A stretch of 64,000 nt of DNA from Pseudomonas sp. CC6-YY-74 (GCF_002025205.1 NZ_CP019947.1:937501-1001500), one strand, 5' to 3'; numbered from the stretch's first letter, positions 9,586-21,529 are shown. Numbers and translations are program-made. Notes: generated by a model from the letters alone, not told the origin.

Positions 9586-10034
9586 GTGAGGAATCTCCTT
9601 TTCGATCGTTATGTTCTTGTCGTCAAATATTTGACTTTTTTCTTATAAAACCGTTTCAGGCTTCTAACATCACAGCTAAGAACATCCTTAATAAAAGCCT
9701 AATAAAAAAATCTCACAAGCTATATGAGGAAAAAATCTTATGCAGTCTGGCGAATGCCAGACATTGTTAATTAGCAAAGGTCACGCAATTAGCGGGTTTA
9801 ACTTAGGTGCGTGAGCAGAAACAGGCGGTCGATCATGATTCGCAGTACTTAGGGCGGGGATGGTTCTGATGAAGTAGTACGGCAGCCAAGGGGCGTTATT
9901 TTTTTGGCGTTTCAGGGGTGGGTATGTCGTTTCATTTCACTCAGTTGTGTCTTGTTATCGCGCTCTTTGGGAAGGTGTATTGACCCTTTTCAAACGTGTC
10001 GGCGGTGGCTGGCAGCTGTAGTGAGGAAGGATTC
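9586..10034. promoter_or_regulatory. Divergent lapE / lapA intergenic regulatory region
   Basis: This 449-base gap is clearly more AT-rich than its surroundings, with runs such as CTAATAAAAAAATCTC. It must carry promoters for both the secretion operon and the adhesin. No confident -35/-10 pair could be assigned by eye. The one clear element is the palindrome at 9622-9635, described separately. Confidence 0.6.
9622..9635. promoter_or_regulatory. Perfect 14-bp palindrome resembling a FleQ box
   Basis: GTCAAATATTTGAC is a perfect inverted repeat 37 bases upstream of the lapE start. It agrees at 11 of 14 positions with the FleQ-binding consensus as I remember it (GTCAATAAATTGAC), including both GTC/GAC arms. 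FleQ is the c-di-GMP-responsive regulator that controls lap genes in P. putida. The palindrome is read directly; the FleQ assignment is inference. Confidence 0.5.
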
Positions 10035-13000
10035 ATGGCTACTTTGATAGGTGTCGTCAGTCAGGTAGTTGGCGAGGTTTTCGCGGTAGCTGGCGATGGG
10101 ACGCGCAGACCTCTGGTCGAAGGTGATCGTGTCTTTGCCGGTGAACAATTGGTCACGGGTGCGGCGGGCGCTGTTGCCGTAAACATTACCAATGGTCAGC
10201 AACTGACCTTGGGCCGTGATAGCAGCCTCAATCTCACCGTGGAGATGGTTACGCAGAATCCCGATGCTTTGGCACCGCTTCATGAGGCGCCGCCTGTGGC
10301 GCCGAGTGCAGATGACCTCACCGATGTTGAAAAACTGCAAGCCGCCATCGAGGCCGGCGTTGACCCGACCCTGGAAGGCGAGGCCACGGCGGCAGGTCCC
10401 GGAACTCAAGGCGGTGTCGGTGCTGCGGGGGGCGGCCACAGCTTTATTTTGTTGGATGCTGTAGGCGGTTCGGTTGATCCGGTGATCGGCTTTCCAACTG
10501 CCGGGTTGAGCTCGGCAACCGAGTTTCCAGATCCAGACCCGCAGGTTGCCGATGAGCAACCGGTCGATACACCACCGCAACTCAATACACCACCGCAATT
10601 GAGTGTCAATCCGGGCAACGAAGGGGCCAATGACCAGGCCTTTGAGTCGGGCTTGGCGACAGGTTCGAATGCAGGTATGGGCAGTGTTTTCGCCAGCGGC
10701 ACCTTCACCCTGAGCGACGCCGACGGGCTGGATGACCTGCAGAGCGTAACCATCAATGGCGTTACCGTGGCCATCGGCAGCCTGGCCGGCAGTGTGTTTG
10801 CTGGCGCACACGGTAGCTTGACCATCAGCGCCTACAACGCGGCCACCGGAGTGGCCAGTTACAGCTATGAACTGACCAGCCCGACCACCGACGGCCCGGG
10901 TATCGAGAGCGATGTGTTCAGCCTGAGCGTGTCCGATGGCACGGCCAGCTCGGCGCCGGCCAGCATCGTCATCGAGATCGTCGACGATGTACCGAATGCT
11001 GTGGATGACAGCAACAGCATCGCCGAAGATACGTTGACCCCGATCAGCGGCAACGTCTTGACCAATGACCTGCATGCCAACGGCCAGCCGGGTGCGGACA
11101 CTCCGATCAGCTTCGTTAGCTGGGCCAGCACCGCGGCCACTTACGGCACCTTCACCGACACCGGTAATGGCACTTACAGCTACAGCCTGAACAACGCCAA
11201 TCCGGCGGTGCAGGGCCTGGACACTGGCGAGAGCCTGAGCGAGACCTTCAGCTACACCATGCAGGACGCCGACGGCGACACCGCCACGGCCACGTTGACC
11301 ATTACCATCACCGGCAGCAACGATGGACCGAAGGTGGTGGTCGATCCGGGTAACGACGGCGCTAACGATCGAGTGTTCGAGGCCGGCCTGGCCCAGGGCT
11401 CGGACGCCGCCAGCAACAGCGAATTCGCCAGCGGCACCTTCACCCTGAGCGACGCCGACGGCCTGGATGACCTGCAGAGCGTGACCATCAACGGCATAAC
11501 CGTGGCCATCGGCAGCCTGGCCGGCAGTGTGTTCGCTGGCGCCCACGGCAGCCTGACCATCAGCGCCTACAACAGCGCGACCGGGGTGGCCAGTTACAGC
11601 TATGAACTGACCAGCCCGACCACCGATGGCCCGGGGATCGAGAGCGATGTGTTCAGCCTGACTGTGTCCGATGGTACGGCCAGCTCGGCGCCGGCCAGCA
11701 TCGTCATCGAGATCGTCGACGATGTGCCGCACGCGGTGGATGACAGCAACAGCATCGCCGAAGACACGTTGACCCCGATCAGCGGCAACGTCTTGACCAA
11801 TGACCTGCATGCCAACGGCCAGCCGGGTGCGGACACTCCGATCAGCTTCGTTAGCTGGGCCAGCACCGCGGCCACTTACGGCACCTTCACCGACACCGGT
11901 AACGGCACCTACAGCTACAGCCTGAACAACGCCAATCCGGCGGTGCAGGGCCTGGACACTGGCGAGAGCCTGAGCGAAACCTTCAGCTACACCATGCAGG
12001 ACGCCGACGGCGACACCGCCACGGCCACCCTGACCATTACCATCACCGGCAGCAACGATGGACCGAAGGTGGTGGTCGATCCGGGTAACGACGGCGCTAA
12101 CGATCAAGTATTCGAAGCCGGCCTGGCCCAGGGCTCGGACGCCGCCAGCAACAGCGAATTCGCCAGCGGCACCTTCACCCTGAGCGACGCCGACGGCCTG
12201 GATGACCTGCAGAGCGTGACCATCAACGGCATCACCGTGGCCATCGGCAGTCTGGCCGGCAGTGTGTTCGCTGGCGCCCACGGCAGCCTGACCATCAGCG
12301 CCTACAACGCGGCCACCGGAGTGGCCAGTTACAGCTATGAACTGACCAGCCCGACCACCGACGGCCCGGGTATCGAGAGCGATGTGTTCAGCCTGAGCGT
12401 GTCCGATGGCACGGCCAGCTCGGCGCCGGCCAGCATCGTCATCGAGATCGTCGACGATGTACCGAATGCTGTGGATGACAGCAACAGCATCGCCGAAGAT
12501 ACGTTGACCCCGATCAGCGGCAACGTCTTGACCAATGACCTGCATGCCAACGGCCAGCCGGGTGCGGACACTCCGATCAGCTTCGTTAGCTGGGCCAGCA
12601 CCGCGGCCACTTACGGCACCTTCACCGACACCGGTAATGGCACTTACAGCTACAGCCTGAACAACGCCAATCCGGCGGTGCAGGGCCTGGACACTGGCGA
12701 GAGCCTGAGCGAAACCTTCAGCTACACCATGCAGGACGCCGACGGCGACACCGCCACGGCCACCCTGACCATTACCATCACCGGCAGCAACGATGGACCG
12801 AAGGTGGTGGTCGATCCGGGTAACGACGGCGCTAACGATCAAGTATTCGAAGCCGGCCTGGCCCAGGGCTCGGACGCCGCCAGCAACAGCGAATTCGCCA
12901 GCGGCACCTTCACCCTGAGCGACGCCGACGGCCTGGATGACCTGCAGAGCGTGACCATCAACGGCATCACCGTGGCCATCGGCAGCCTGGCCGGCAGTGT

Positions 13001-16000
13001 GTTCACCGGCGCCCACGGCAGCCTGACCATCAGCGCCTATAACGCGGCCACCGGAGTGGCCAGTTACAGCTATGAGCTGACCAGCCCGACCACCGACGGC
13101 CTCGGCATCGAGAGCGATGTGTTCAGCCTGAGCGTGTCCGATGGCACGGCCAACTCGCCACCGGCCAGCATCGTCATCGAGATCGTCGACGATGTGCCGC
13201 ACGCGGTGGATGACAGCAACGCCACGTTCGCCTCAGAGAACCAGCTGACCTTGATCGGCAACGTGCTCGACAACGATGTGCAGGGTGCTGACCGCCTGCC
13301 AGGCGGGCCGATTCAACCGGCAGTCGTGCAGGGCACTTACGGCACGCTGACTCTGAATGCCAATGGCTCCTACAGCTATCTGCTGGATCCGAGCGATGCA
13401 GATTTCCTCGCGCTGGGTGGTGGGGGAGTGGCGACCGAGACCTTCACTTACACCCTCAACGATGCGGATGGCGACAGCGACACTGCCAACCTGGTGCTGA
13501 AAGTCAGAAACCTCGACGACAAGGTGCAGATCAAAAACCTGGATGTTAGAGGCGGCGAGCAGAGTGTTAATGAGGACGATCTGGCGATGGGCTCGGACCC
13601 GAGCAAGGAGTCCACCACGGTCAGTGGCACCTTCAAGGTGCAGGCACCGGATGGGCTACTCAACCTGACCGTGGGCGGCATCCAGGTGGTGCTGAACGGT
13701 GTGGTGAATGGCTTCCCGCAGTCGGTGACCACGCCGCTAGGTAACCTGCTGACCATCACCGGCTTCGATGCCGATGATGGCATTCTCGACGAAGGCATCG
13801 TCAGCTACAGCTACACCTTGCTGGGCAGTGCGCAGCATGCTCCCGGCGGGGGCGAGAATCAGCTGACCGAGCACTTCGCCGTACTCGCCGAGGACGTGGA
13901 CCATGACACCGATCTGGCGTCCCTCGACATCAACATCATCGACGATGTGCCGCATGCGGTGGATGACAGCAACAATATTGCCGAAGACACGTTGACCCCG
14001 ATCATCGGCAACGTGCTGAGCAATGACCTGCATGCCAACGGCCAACCGGGCGCGGACACCCCGACCAGCTTCGTCAGCTGGGCCAGCACTGCGGCCAACT
14101 ACGGCACCTTCACCGACACCGGTAACGGCACCTACAGCTACAGCCTGAACAACGCCAACCCGGCGGTGCAGGGGTTGAATGCTGGTGAGAGTCTGAGCGA
14201 GACCTTCAGCTACACCATGCGTGATGCCGACGGCGACACTGCCATGGCCACCTTGACCATCACTATCGACGGTGCCGATGACCATGCCGCGGTGGTGACG
14301 GTAGCCGCATACGGCCCGGATGCCACGGTGTACGAGCACGGTCTGACCTCGCAGGCAGACACCAGCGAAACCACCAGCGGCAGCTTCACGGTGTCGGCCA
14401 GCGATGGCATCGCCAGCGTCACGGTGGGCACTGCGACCTTCAGTTTTGCGCAGTTGCAGGCCTTGGCGACGACTAATCAGCTAGTCAGTACGGGCGAGGG
14501 CACCCTGACCCTGACTGGCTACAGCGGCAACGCTACGGCCGGCACGCTGAGCTACAGCTACACACTGAACGCCACGATCGACAACGACAGCCATGCCGGC
14601 GCCACCGGCACGCACTTCGATGACAGCCTGAGCATCAGCGTGCTGGGCGTGGGCGGCAGCACGGCGAGCGATGAGCTGGTGGTGCGCATCATTGATGACA
14701 CACCGACGGCGATGAATGACGGCCCCGTAGGCGTAACCGAAGACGCCGCATCGAACAGCGTCGGTGGCAACGTGCTGACCAACGACAGCGCGGGAGCCGA
14801 TACGCCCAAGGCCTTCACAACCTGGACGGCGACGGGGCACGACAATACGGCGGCGATCAACGCGCTGAATAGCTACGGCACCCTGACGTTGGCCGCTGGC
14901 GGCGTCTACAACTTCGTGCTGGACAACAGCCTGGCATCAGTCCAAGCACTGAATACCGGTAGCCATCTGTCCTACGATTTCTATTACACGATGCAGGATG
15001 CCGATGGCGATTCCAGTTCGGCCAAGCTGACCATCACTATCGACGGTGCCGATGACCATGCCTCTGTGGTGACGGTAGCCGTATACGGCCCGGACGCCAC
15101 GGTGTACGAGCACGGCCTGACCTCGCAGGCAGACACCAGCGAATCCACCAGTGGCAGCTTCACGGTGTCGGCCAGCGATGGCATCGCCAGCGTCACGGTG
15201 GGCACTGCGACCTTCAGTTTTGCGCAGTTGCAGGCCTTGGCGACGACTAATCAGCTAGTGAGTACGGGCGAGGGCACACTGACCCTGACTGGCTACAGCG
15301 GCAACGCTACGGCCGGCACGCTGAGCTACAGCTACACACTGAACGCCACAATCGACAACGACAGCCATGCAGGCGCCACCGGCACGCACTTCGATGACAG
15401 CGTGAGCATCAGCGTGCTGGGCGTGGGCGGCAGCACTGCGAGCGATGAGCTGGTGGTGCGCATCATCGATGACACGCCGAGCTTATCCACGGTCTCACCT
15501 GCCTTTGTGAGCAATAACTCCTCGGGCTATGCAACTGGGATCTCTGATCCAGTCATCGGCGCAGATGTACCGGGTGTTGCCGATTTGACGGGAAATATTG
15601 CGGGTTGGAACGGTACTAGCGTGATCTATGCGGCATCGTCGCTGACGTCCTCAGGCAGTACGGTGTATTACACCGTCAGTCCTGTCGATACCGGGTTTTT
15701 ATACGCTTACACAAGCACGCTTCCCGGTACTTACACAGGCGGTGCCGGACAGTCTCTGATATTTACCCTGACCTATGATGTAGCGGGCAACTATGTCATT
15801 GATATGAATGGCAAGCTGGACGGCCCTACGCAGAGCTTCGCAGCAACCTTCAATCAGAATATTGGCGGTAACCAGGATTATCTGTTGGTCACCAATACCG
15901 GTGCGCTCTACAAGCCGGGGGACAGTATTCCGCTCGGCCAAACCGTCATCATGACGGTTGACTCTTCGGAGGGCGGGGTGAATTCCAGCAGGCAGGGCCT

Positions 16001-18044
16001 CGCGCCGGACAATCAGTGGGTGGATGGCAGTGAGGTTATCTTTTTCTCTTACGCCAGCCCCATTGTCAGTGCGCAATTTTCTATCGACATTCAGGGCGGG
16101 GGAAGTAGCAATACGGTTCATTGGACTGTCTATGGCCAAGACTCTTTGGGGAACGCCACCACGCAAAGTGGTAATACGCTGTTTTCTGAGCATGTGCTAA
16201 CCAGTATTCCAGCAGGTTTGACGGCGATAACCAGGATTGATCTGTCGGATACCGGTGGCCATGGCTTCCGGGTGACTGGTTCATCGATTGTTGATCGAAT
16301 TGAAGAAGATCCGATTGGCACTCAGTTTGATGTTGCCGTGATAGATGCCGATGGGGATCGCGCAGCGGCTGTTCTGGATGTTGTATTCCAACCCTCACTA
16401 TCTGGTCAGCTGATAGTGGCCTCCAATGCCAATGATGTTGCAGGCAGTAGTGCTCCTTATGTGACATCCGGCGGTGCGGGTGTGATTACCGGCGGCGCCG
16501 CTGCAGATATCCTCGTGGGAGACGAGGGGCGCAGTAGTTTGCTCGGTAAGAGCGTCAACTTGATTCTTATCCTGGATTCTTCAGGCAGCATGACTGCAAA
16601 TATTACCTTTAACGGTGTGGTGATGAGCCGTATGGAGGCTTTGCAACTGGCCGTTAATAATTTGCTGGCAGGGCTGGCGATCGGGGCGGCCGAACATGTC
16701 AGGGTGCAGCTTGTGGATTTCGACAGTTCGGCAAGTAGCCTGGGTATATTCGATGTCAAGGATGGAGAACTGAGTGCCGCGCAAAGTGCAGTCAATAATT
16801 TGGTTGCTGGTGGCTACACGAACTATGAGGCGGGTCTACAAGTGGCCTTGAATTGGGTTGCAAGTGGTGGCGCCGATGCGCCATACACAGGGGCTAATGT
16901 CATTAATCAAGTCGTATTTGTATCCGATGGTGAGCCGAACAGTTGGTTGAACGCAGATTCAACCAATTTGGCCAGTGTGACAACTAATGGCTCCAAGAGT
17001 ACGGCGCTGGCTCAGGTGCTTGGCTCGTATAACCCTTCGGGCCATTCCAATGACGACACAATCAGTGAAGTGGCTTTACTGGAGTCAACCTTCGGGCAGA
17101 TTCAGGCGGTAGGTATTAATGTCGGGGGCACTGCTCTTGATATTCTTAATCAAGTGGAAGGTGAACTTGCGAATGTTAACCCTGATGTCGCCAGCAACAT
17201 CACGACGGGTGAACAGCTAGCGAGTGTTCTTGCGGACTTCAATCCATCTAACCAACTGCATGATGCAGGTAGCGACCATATTGTCGGCGGTGGTGGCGAT
17301 GACCTGATTTTTGGTGATGTGCTCTACACCGATGTATTGGCGGCAGCAGCAGGGCTGGCAACCAATCCAGGTGCAGGGTGGCAGGTTTTCGCCACGCTGG
17401 AGGCTGGTGATGGGCCAGGCAGTTATGCCACATGGACGCGCGCCGACACGCTCAATTATATCCGCACGCATGCTGAGGAGCTGGCCGGGGAATCTGGGCG
17501 AGCGCTGGGGCATGACAACATTGATGCTGGGGATGGCAATGACCTGGTGTTTGGCCAAGAAGGCAATGACTACATCTTGGGCGGGAAAGGCAATGATGTG
17601 CTGGCCGGTGGTTCGGGTAATGACAGGCTGATCGGGGGTGAGGGTGACGATGTGTTGATCGGCGGTTCAGGCAATGACCTGCTGTCTGGCGGTCTCGGTA
17701 AGGACACCTTCGTGTGGAATGCGGGCGATACAGGTGTCGATCATGTCACCGACTTCTTCATCGACGGCCCCCGTGTGTCTGGCGGCAACTCGGATGTCCT
17801 GGATCTGTCGCAGTTGCTGGTCGGTGAGAGTGCCAGTGGCAACGTATTGGATGACTACTTGAGCTTTACCTTCGGTGCCAGTACCGCCATCGACGTGCGC
17901 GCAATAGCCGGCGGAGCTGTGGTGCAGCAAGTCGTGCTCGATGGGGTGGATCTTTCCAGCGCCGCTTACTACGGCAGCACGGATGCGGCAACGGTGATCG
18001 ATGGCATGCTTGCCGATAACGCACTCAAAGTGGATACCGTCTAA
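10035..18044 (+). CDS. lapA: LapA-like giant RTX adhesin with retention module
   Basis: The product is 2669 residues from the ATG after GAGGAAGG. In order: a LapA-type N-terminal retention module (about 1-110); TAAG at 118-121, the motif cut by the periplasmic protease LapG; three full and one partial copy of a 245-residue VCBS/cadherin-like repeat; further related domains including a duplicated 146-residue module; a lower-GC segment; a VWA domain with a MIDAS motif DSSGS at 2181-2185; RTX calcium-binding nonapeptides (GNDxLxGGxG type, about 2491-2556); and a C-terminal type I secretion signal. It should be exported by LapEBC and anchored at the surface for biofilm attachment. It is much shorter than the LapA proteins of P. 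putida and P. fluorescens. LapD and LapG are not in this window. Confidence 0.9.
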   Translation: MATLIGVVSQVVGEVFAVAGDGTRRPLVEGDRVFAGEQLVTGAAGAVAVNITNGQQLTLGRDSSLNLTVEMVTQNPDALAPLHEAPPVAPSADDLTDVEKLQAAIEAGVDPTLEGEATAAGPGTQGGVGAAGGGHSFILLDAVGGSVDPVIGFPTAGLSSATEFPDPDPQVADEQPVDTPPQLNTPPQLSVNPGNEGANDQAFESGLATGSNAGMGSVFASGTFTLSDADGLDDLQSVTINGVTVAIGSLAGSVFAGAHGSLTISAYNAATGVASYSYELTSPTTDGPGIESDVFSLSVSDGTASSAPASIVIEIVDDVPNAVDDSNSIAEDTLTPISGNVLTNDLHANGQPGADTPISFVSWASTAATYGTFTDTGNGTYSYSLNNANPAVQGLDTGESLSETFSYTMQDADGDTATATLTITITGSNDGPKVVVDPGNDGANDRVFEAGLAQGSDAASNSEFASGTFTLSDADGLDDLQSVTINGITVAIGSLAGSVFAGAHGSLTISAYNSATGVASYSYELTSPTTDGPGIESDVFSLTVSDGTASSAPASIVIEIVDDVPHAVDDSNSIAEDTLTPISGNVLTNDLHANGQPGADTPISFVSWASTAATYGTFTDTGNGTYSYSLNNANPAVQGLDTGESLSETFSYTMQDADGDTATATLTITITGSNDGPKVVVDPGNDGANDQVFEAGLAQGSDAASNSEFASGTFTLSDADGLDDLQSVTINGITVAIGSLAGSVFAGAHGSLTISAYNAATGVASYSYELTSPTTDGPGIESDVFSLSVSDGTASSAPASIVIEIVDDVPNAVDDSNSIAEDTLTPISGNVLTNDLHANGQPGADTPISFVSWASTAATYGTFTDTGNGTYSYSLNNANPAVQGLDTGESLSETFSYTMQDADGDTATATLTITITGSNDGPKVVVDPGNDGANDQVFEAGLAQGSDAASNSEFASGTFTLSDADGLDDLQSVTINGITVAIGSLAGSVFTGAHGSLTISAYNAATGVASYSYELTSPTTDGLGIESDVFSLSVSDGTANSPPASIVIEIVDDVPHAVDDSNATFASENQLTLIGNVLDNDVQGADRLPGGPIQPAVVQGTYGTLTLNANGSYSYLLDPSDADFLALGGGGVATETFTYTLNDADGDSDTANLVLKVRNLDDKVQIKNLDVRGGEQSVNEDDLAMGSDPSKESTTVSGTFKVQAPDGLLNLTVGGIQVVLNGVVNGFPQSVTTPLGNLLTITGFDADDGILDEGIVSYSYTLLGSAQHAPGGGENQLTEHFAVLAEDVDHDTDLASLDINIIDDVPHAVDDSNNIAEDTLTPIIGNVLSNDLHANGQPGADTPTSFVSWASTAANYGTFTDTGNGTYSYSLNNANPAVQGLNAGESLSETFSYTMRDADGDTAMATLTITIDGADDHAAVVTVAAYGPDATVYEHGLTSQADTSETTSGSFTVSASDGIASVTVGTATFSFAQLQALATTNQLVSTGEGTLTLTGYSGNATAGTLSYSYTLNATIDNDSHAGATGTHFDDSLSISVLGVGGSTASDELVVRIIDDTPTAMNDGPVGVTEDAASNSVGGNVLTNDSAGADTPKAFTTWTATGHDNTAAINALNSYGTLTLAAGGVYNFVLDNSLASVQALNTGSHLSYDFYYTMQDADGDSSSAKLTITIDGADDHASVVTVAVYGPDATVYEHGLTSQADTSESTSGSFTVSASDGIASVTVGTATFSFAQLQALATTNQLVSTGEGTLTLTGYSGNATAGTLSYSYTLNATIDNDSHAGATGTHFDDSVSISVLGVGGSTASDELVVRIIDDTPSLSTVSPAFVSNNSSGYATGISDPVIGADVPGVADLTGNIAGWNGTSVIYAASSLTSSGSTVYYTVSPVDTGFLYAYTSTLPGTYTGGAGQSLIFTLTYDVAGNYVIDMNGKLDGPTQSFAATFNQNIGGNQDYLLVTNTGALYKPGDSIPLGQTVIMTVDSSEGGVNSSRQGLAPDNQWVDGSEVIFFSYASPIVSAQFSIDIQGGGSSNTVHWTVYGQDSLGNATTQSGNTLFSEHVLTSIPAGLTAITRIDLSDTGGHGFRVTGSSIVDRIEEDPIGTQFDVAVIDADGDRAAAVLDVVFQPSLSGQLIVASNANDVAGSSAPYVTSGGAGVITGGAAADILVGDEGRSSLLGKSVNLILILDSSGSMTANITFNGVVMSRMEALQLAVNNLLAGLAIGAAEHVRVQLVDFDSSASSLGIFDVKDGELSAAQSAVNNLVAGGYTNYEAGLQVALNWVASGGADAPYTGANVINQVVFVSDGEPNSWLNADSTNLASVTTNGSKSTALAQVLGSYNPSGHSNDDTISEVALLESTFGQIQAVGINVGGTALDILNQVEGELANVNPDVASNITTGEQLASVLADFNPSNQLHDAGSDHIVGGGGDDLIFGDVLYTDVLAAAAGLATNPGAGWQVFATLEAGDGPGSYATWTRADTLNYIRTHAEELAGESGRALGHDNIDAGDGNDLVFGQEGNDYILGGKGNDVLAGGSGNDRLIGGEGDDVLIGGSGNDLLSGGLGKDTFVWNAGDTGVDHVTDFFIDGPRVSGGNSDVLDLSQLLVGESASGNVLDDYLSFTFGASTAIDVRAIAGGAVVQQVVLDGVDLSSAAYYGSTDAATVIDGMLADNALKVDTV
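10386..10397 (+). other. Predicted LapG cleavage motif TAAG in LapA
   Basis: The codons ACG GCG GCA GGT encode T-A-A-G at residues 118-121, just after the retention module and before a glycine-rich linker. In P. fluorescens LapA, LapG cuts between the two alanines of the same tetrapeptide at a similar distance from the N-terminus. This implies that the genome has lapG and lapD elsewhere. Confidence 0.65.
10599..13221 (+). repeat. 735-bp in-frame tandem repeat array in lapA (3.6 units)
   Basis: Units start at about 10599, 11334, 12069 and 12804, exactly 735 bases (245 codons) apart; the fourth stops after about 418 bases. Units 2-4 are nearly identical at base level. Unit 3 matches unit 1 exactly over its central part (from the GCCTACAACGCGGCC region into the linker at about 12470-12510) but matches units 2 or 4 at its ends, the pattern expected from recombination between copies. 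Confidence 0.95.
14268..15480 (+). repeat. Second lapA repeat pair, 774-bp spacing
   Basis: Two nearly identical segments, 14268-14706 and 15042-15480, encode a 146-residue domain beginning GADDHA. They are separated by a different VCBS-like domain of about 335 bases. The spacing is a multiple of three, so copy-number changes would keep the frame. Confidence 0.9.
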
Positions 18045-18062
18045 TCCTTAACCGGGGTGCAC

Positions 18063-18094
18063 GCTCACTGCCTGAGCAGGCAGTGAGCTTTCTT
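18063..18094 (+). terminator. Terminator after lapA
   Basis: A perfect 11-bp stem (GCTCACTGCCT / AGGCAGTGAGC) with a GAGC loop, followed by TTTCTT, lies 19 bases after the lapA stop. Confidence 0.85.
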
Positions 18095-18242
18095 CGTGCT
18101 GCTGTATTCGCCGGCTAGTCCACCCTTGTGCCGTGAGTCTGAGCTGTTCGCATGGCGGGAGTTTGAGCTGCATTGAGTGGCTTTGCTGTTTAGGCATGCA
18201 AGCAGCGGTCATGCAGGTGCGCCGGCTGACTATCCTGCATGG

Positions 18243-18644
18243 CTAACGCGGATTGGGCAGGGTTTTCTGCTTGAGGATATAGATGCTCACCAACACTGCG
18301 CTGGTCAGCATGAAGGCGCGAGCCCAGAACAGAGGGACCAGGTAGCAGGAGAGGGCGATGCTGAGCCACATCAGGCTGATGCTGTAGACCTTGGCTTTGC
18401 GCGGGATGCCCTGGCCGTCGAGGTAGTCGCGAACCCATGGGCCTAACTTGGGATGCAATACCAGCCACAGATAAAAGCGTTTTGAACTGCGGACAAAGCA
18501 GGCCGCTGCCAGTAACAGGAACGGCGTAGTCGGCAGCACCGGCAGGAAGATACCGACCACCCCGAGCACCACGCACAACCAGCCCAAGGACAGCAGTGCG
18601 TAGCGAATCAGCGGATTACGGTTTTCTTCTACGTCACGCGCCAT
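18243..18644 (-). CDS. YbaN/DUF454-family inner-membrane protein
   Basis: The product is 133 residues. The DUF454 core is clear: an early membrane helix with GWLCVVLGVVGIFLPVLPTTPF, the conserved ARG-like basic stretch around SSKRFYLWL, and LHPKLGPWVRDY, then two more membrane helices. E. coli YbaN is the best-known relative and its function is not established. It lies 15 bases downstream of the YecA-like gene on the same strand, so they may be co-transcribed. Confidence 0.85.
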   Translation of the reverse strand: MARDVEENRNPLIRYALLSLGWLCVVLGVVGIFLPVLPTTPFLLLAAACFVRSSKRFYLWLVLHPKLGPWVRDYLDGQGIPRKAKVYSISLMWLSIALSCYLVPLFWARAFMLTSAVLVSIYILKQKTLPNPR

Positions 18645-18659
18645 GGTAGTGGCGCAGAC

Positions 18660-19247
18660 TCAATGGTGGCGAGGTTTGAGCAGGGCTGGTTTTTCTTCCG
18701 GGGCATGGCACAGCAGAAACAATGCGGTCAGCAGCTCGGGAATTTGCTCGACCATACTGTCTACCAGATCGCGGTCGCTGGCGATTTCGGTGAACTCTGC
18801 TTGCTCATCGAACAACCCGGAGGCGACCATTATCGGCAGTAGCAGCTCGCTGACCTCGTCTTCGGCATCGTCGAACCAGGCCGCTTCACGCAGGAACACC
18901 CCTTCCATAAAGCCGATACACCAGCCGCGCAGATCGGAGTCGTCCGGCTCGTCGCCGAGGTCGAGCTCGCAAGGCACCTCAGGGTCATCGTCGCTGGCCA
19001 GTTGGCGAGCGATATGGGTGTGCAGTTGCAGCAAGGTGGCCTCGATATCATCGCGCTCTTCGTCGCTGCGGTAATGCGGCGGCTCGGAGAACAGGGCGTC
19101 GATCCATTCACGCTCGGGTACCGGGTCAGGGCAGATCGCCAAGGCGGTGAGGTAGCCATGAGCGGCCACATAGTCCAGAGCCTCTTCGTGCAGCTCATCG
19201 GCGTCGAGGAAGGCTTGCAGGCGGGACAGTTGCTCGGCGAAGGACAT
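18660..19247 (-). CDS. YecA/YgfB (UPF0149) family protein
   Basis: The product is 195 residues, acidic and helical. The family signature is visible in the middle: DLRGWCIGFMEGVFLREAAWF, followed by the conserved acidic helix region ending near PIMVASGLF. It lacks the C-terminal SEC-C zinc motif found in some YecA proteins and ends in a basic LLKPRHH tail. The function of this family in Pseudomonas is not known. The start is supported by CAAGG nine bases upstream. Confidence 0.8.
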   Translation of the reverse strand: MSFAEQLSRLQAFLDADELHEEALDYVAAHGYLTALAICPDPVPEREWIDALFSEPPHYRSDEERDDIEATLLQLHTHIARQLASDDDPEVPCELDLGDEPDDSDLRGWCIGFMEGVFLREAAWFDDAEDEVSELLLPIMVASGLFDEQAEFTEIASDRDLVDSMVEQIPELLTALFLLCHAPEEKPALLKPRHH

Positions 19248-19402
19248 CGTGGGGCTACCTTGAAGAAGTAAACGAGGATGGATTCTAGTCCAGACCTGCT
19301 ACAGCAGCCATAGTTCTAAGAAAATGCGCGGCGAAAAAACAGATCAAAACTCAGTCCGGCAAGCAGGTGCGTATAATGCCGAGCTCGTTTCGGAGACCTT
19401 TC

Positions 19403-21529
<2,127 letters not shown>

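Noticed and set aside
9990..13202. A 1070-codon open frame antisense to the lapA repeats
   Set aside because: It mirrors the 735-base repeat and exists because the repeated GC-rich codons lack stops on the other strand. It has no ribosome site, family match or conserved domain, and lapA explains the region fully.
10599..13221. Possible CRISPR-like or satellite repeat array
   Set aside because: Units are 735 bases, in frame and coding for VCBS-like domains. There are no short repeats with unique spacers.
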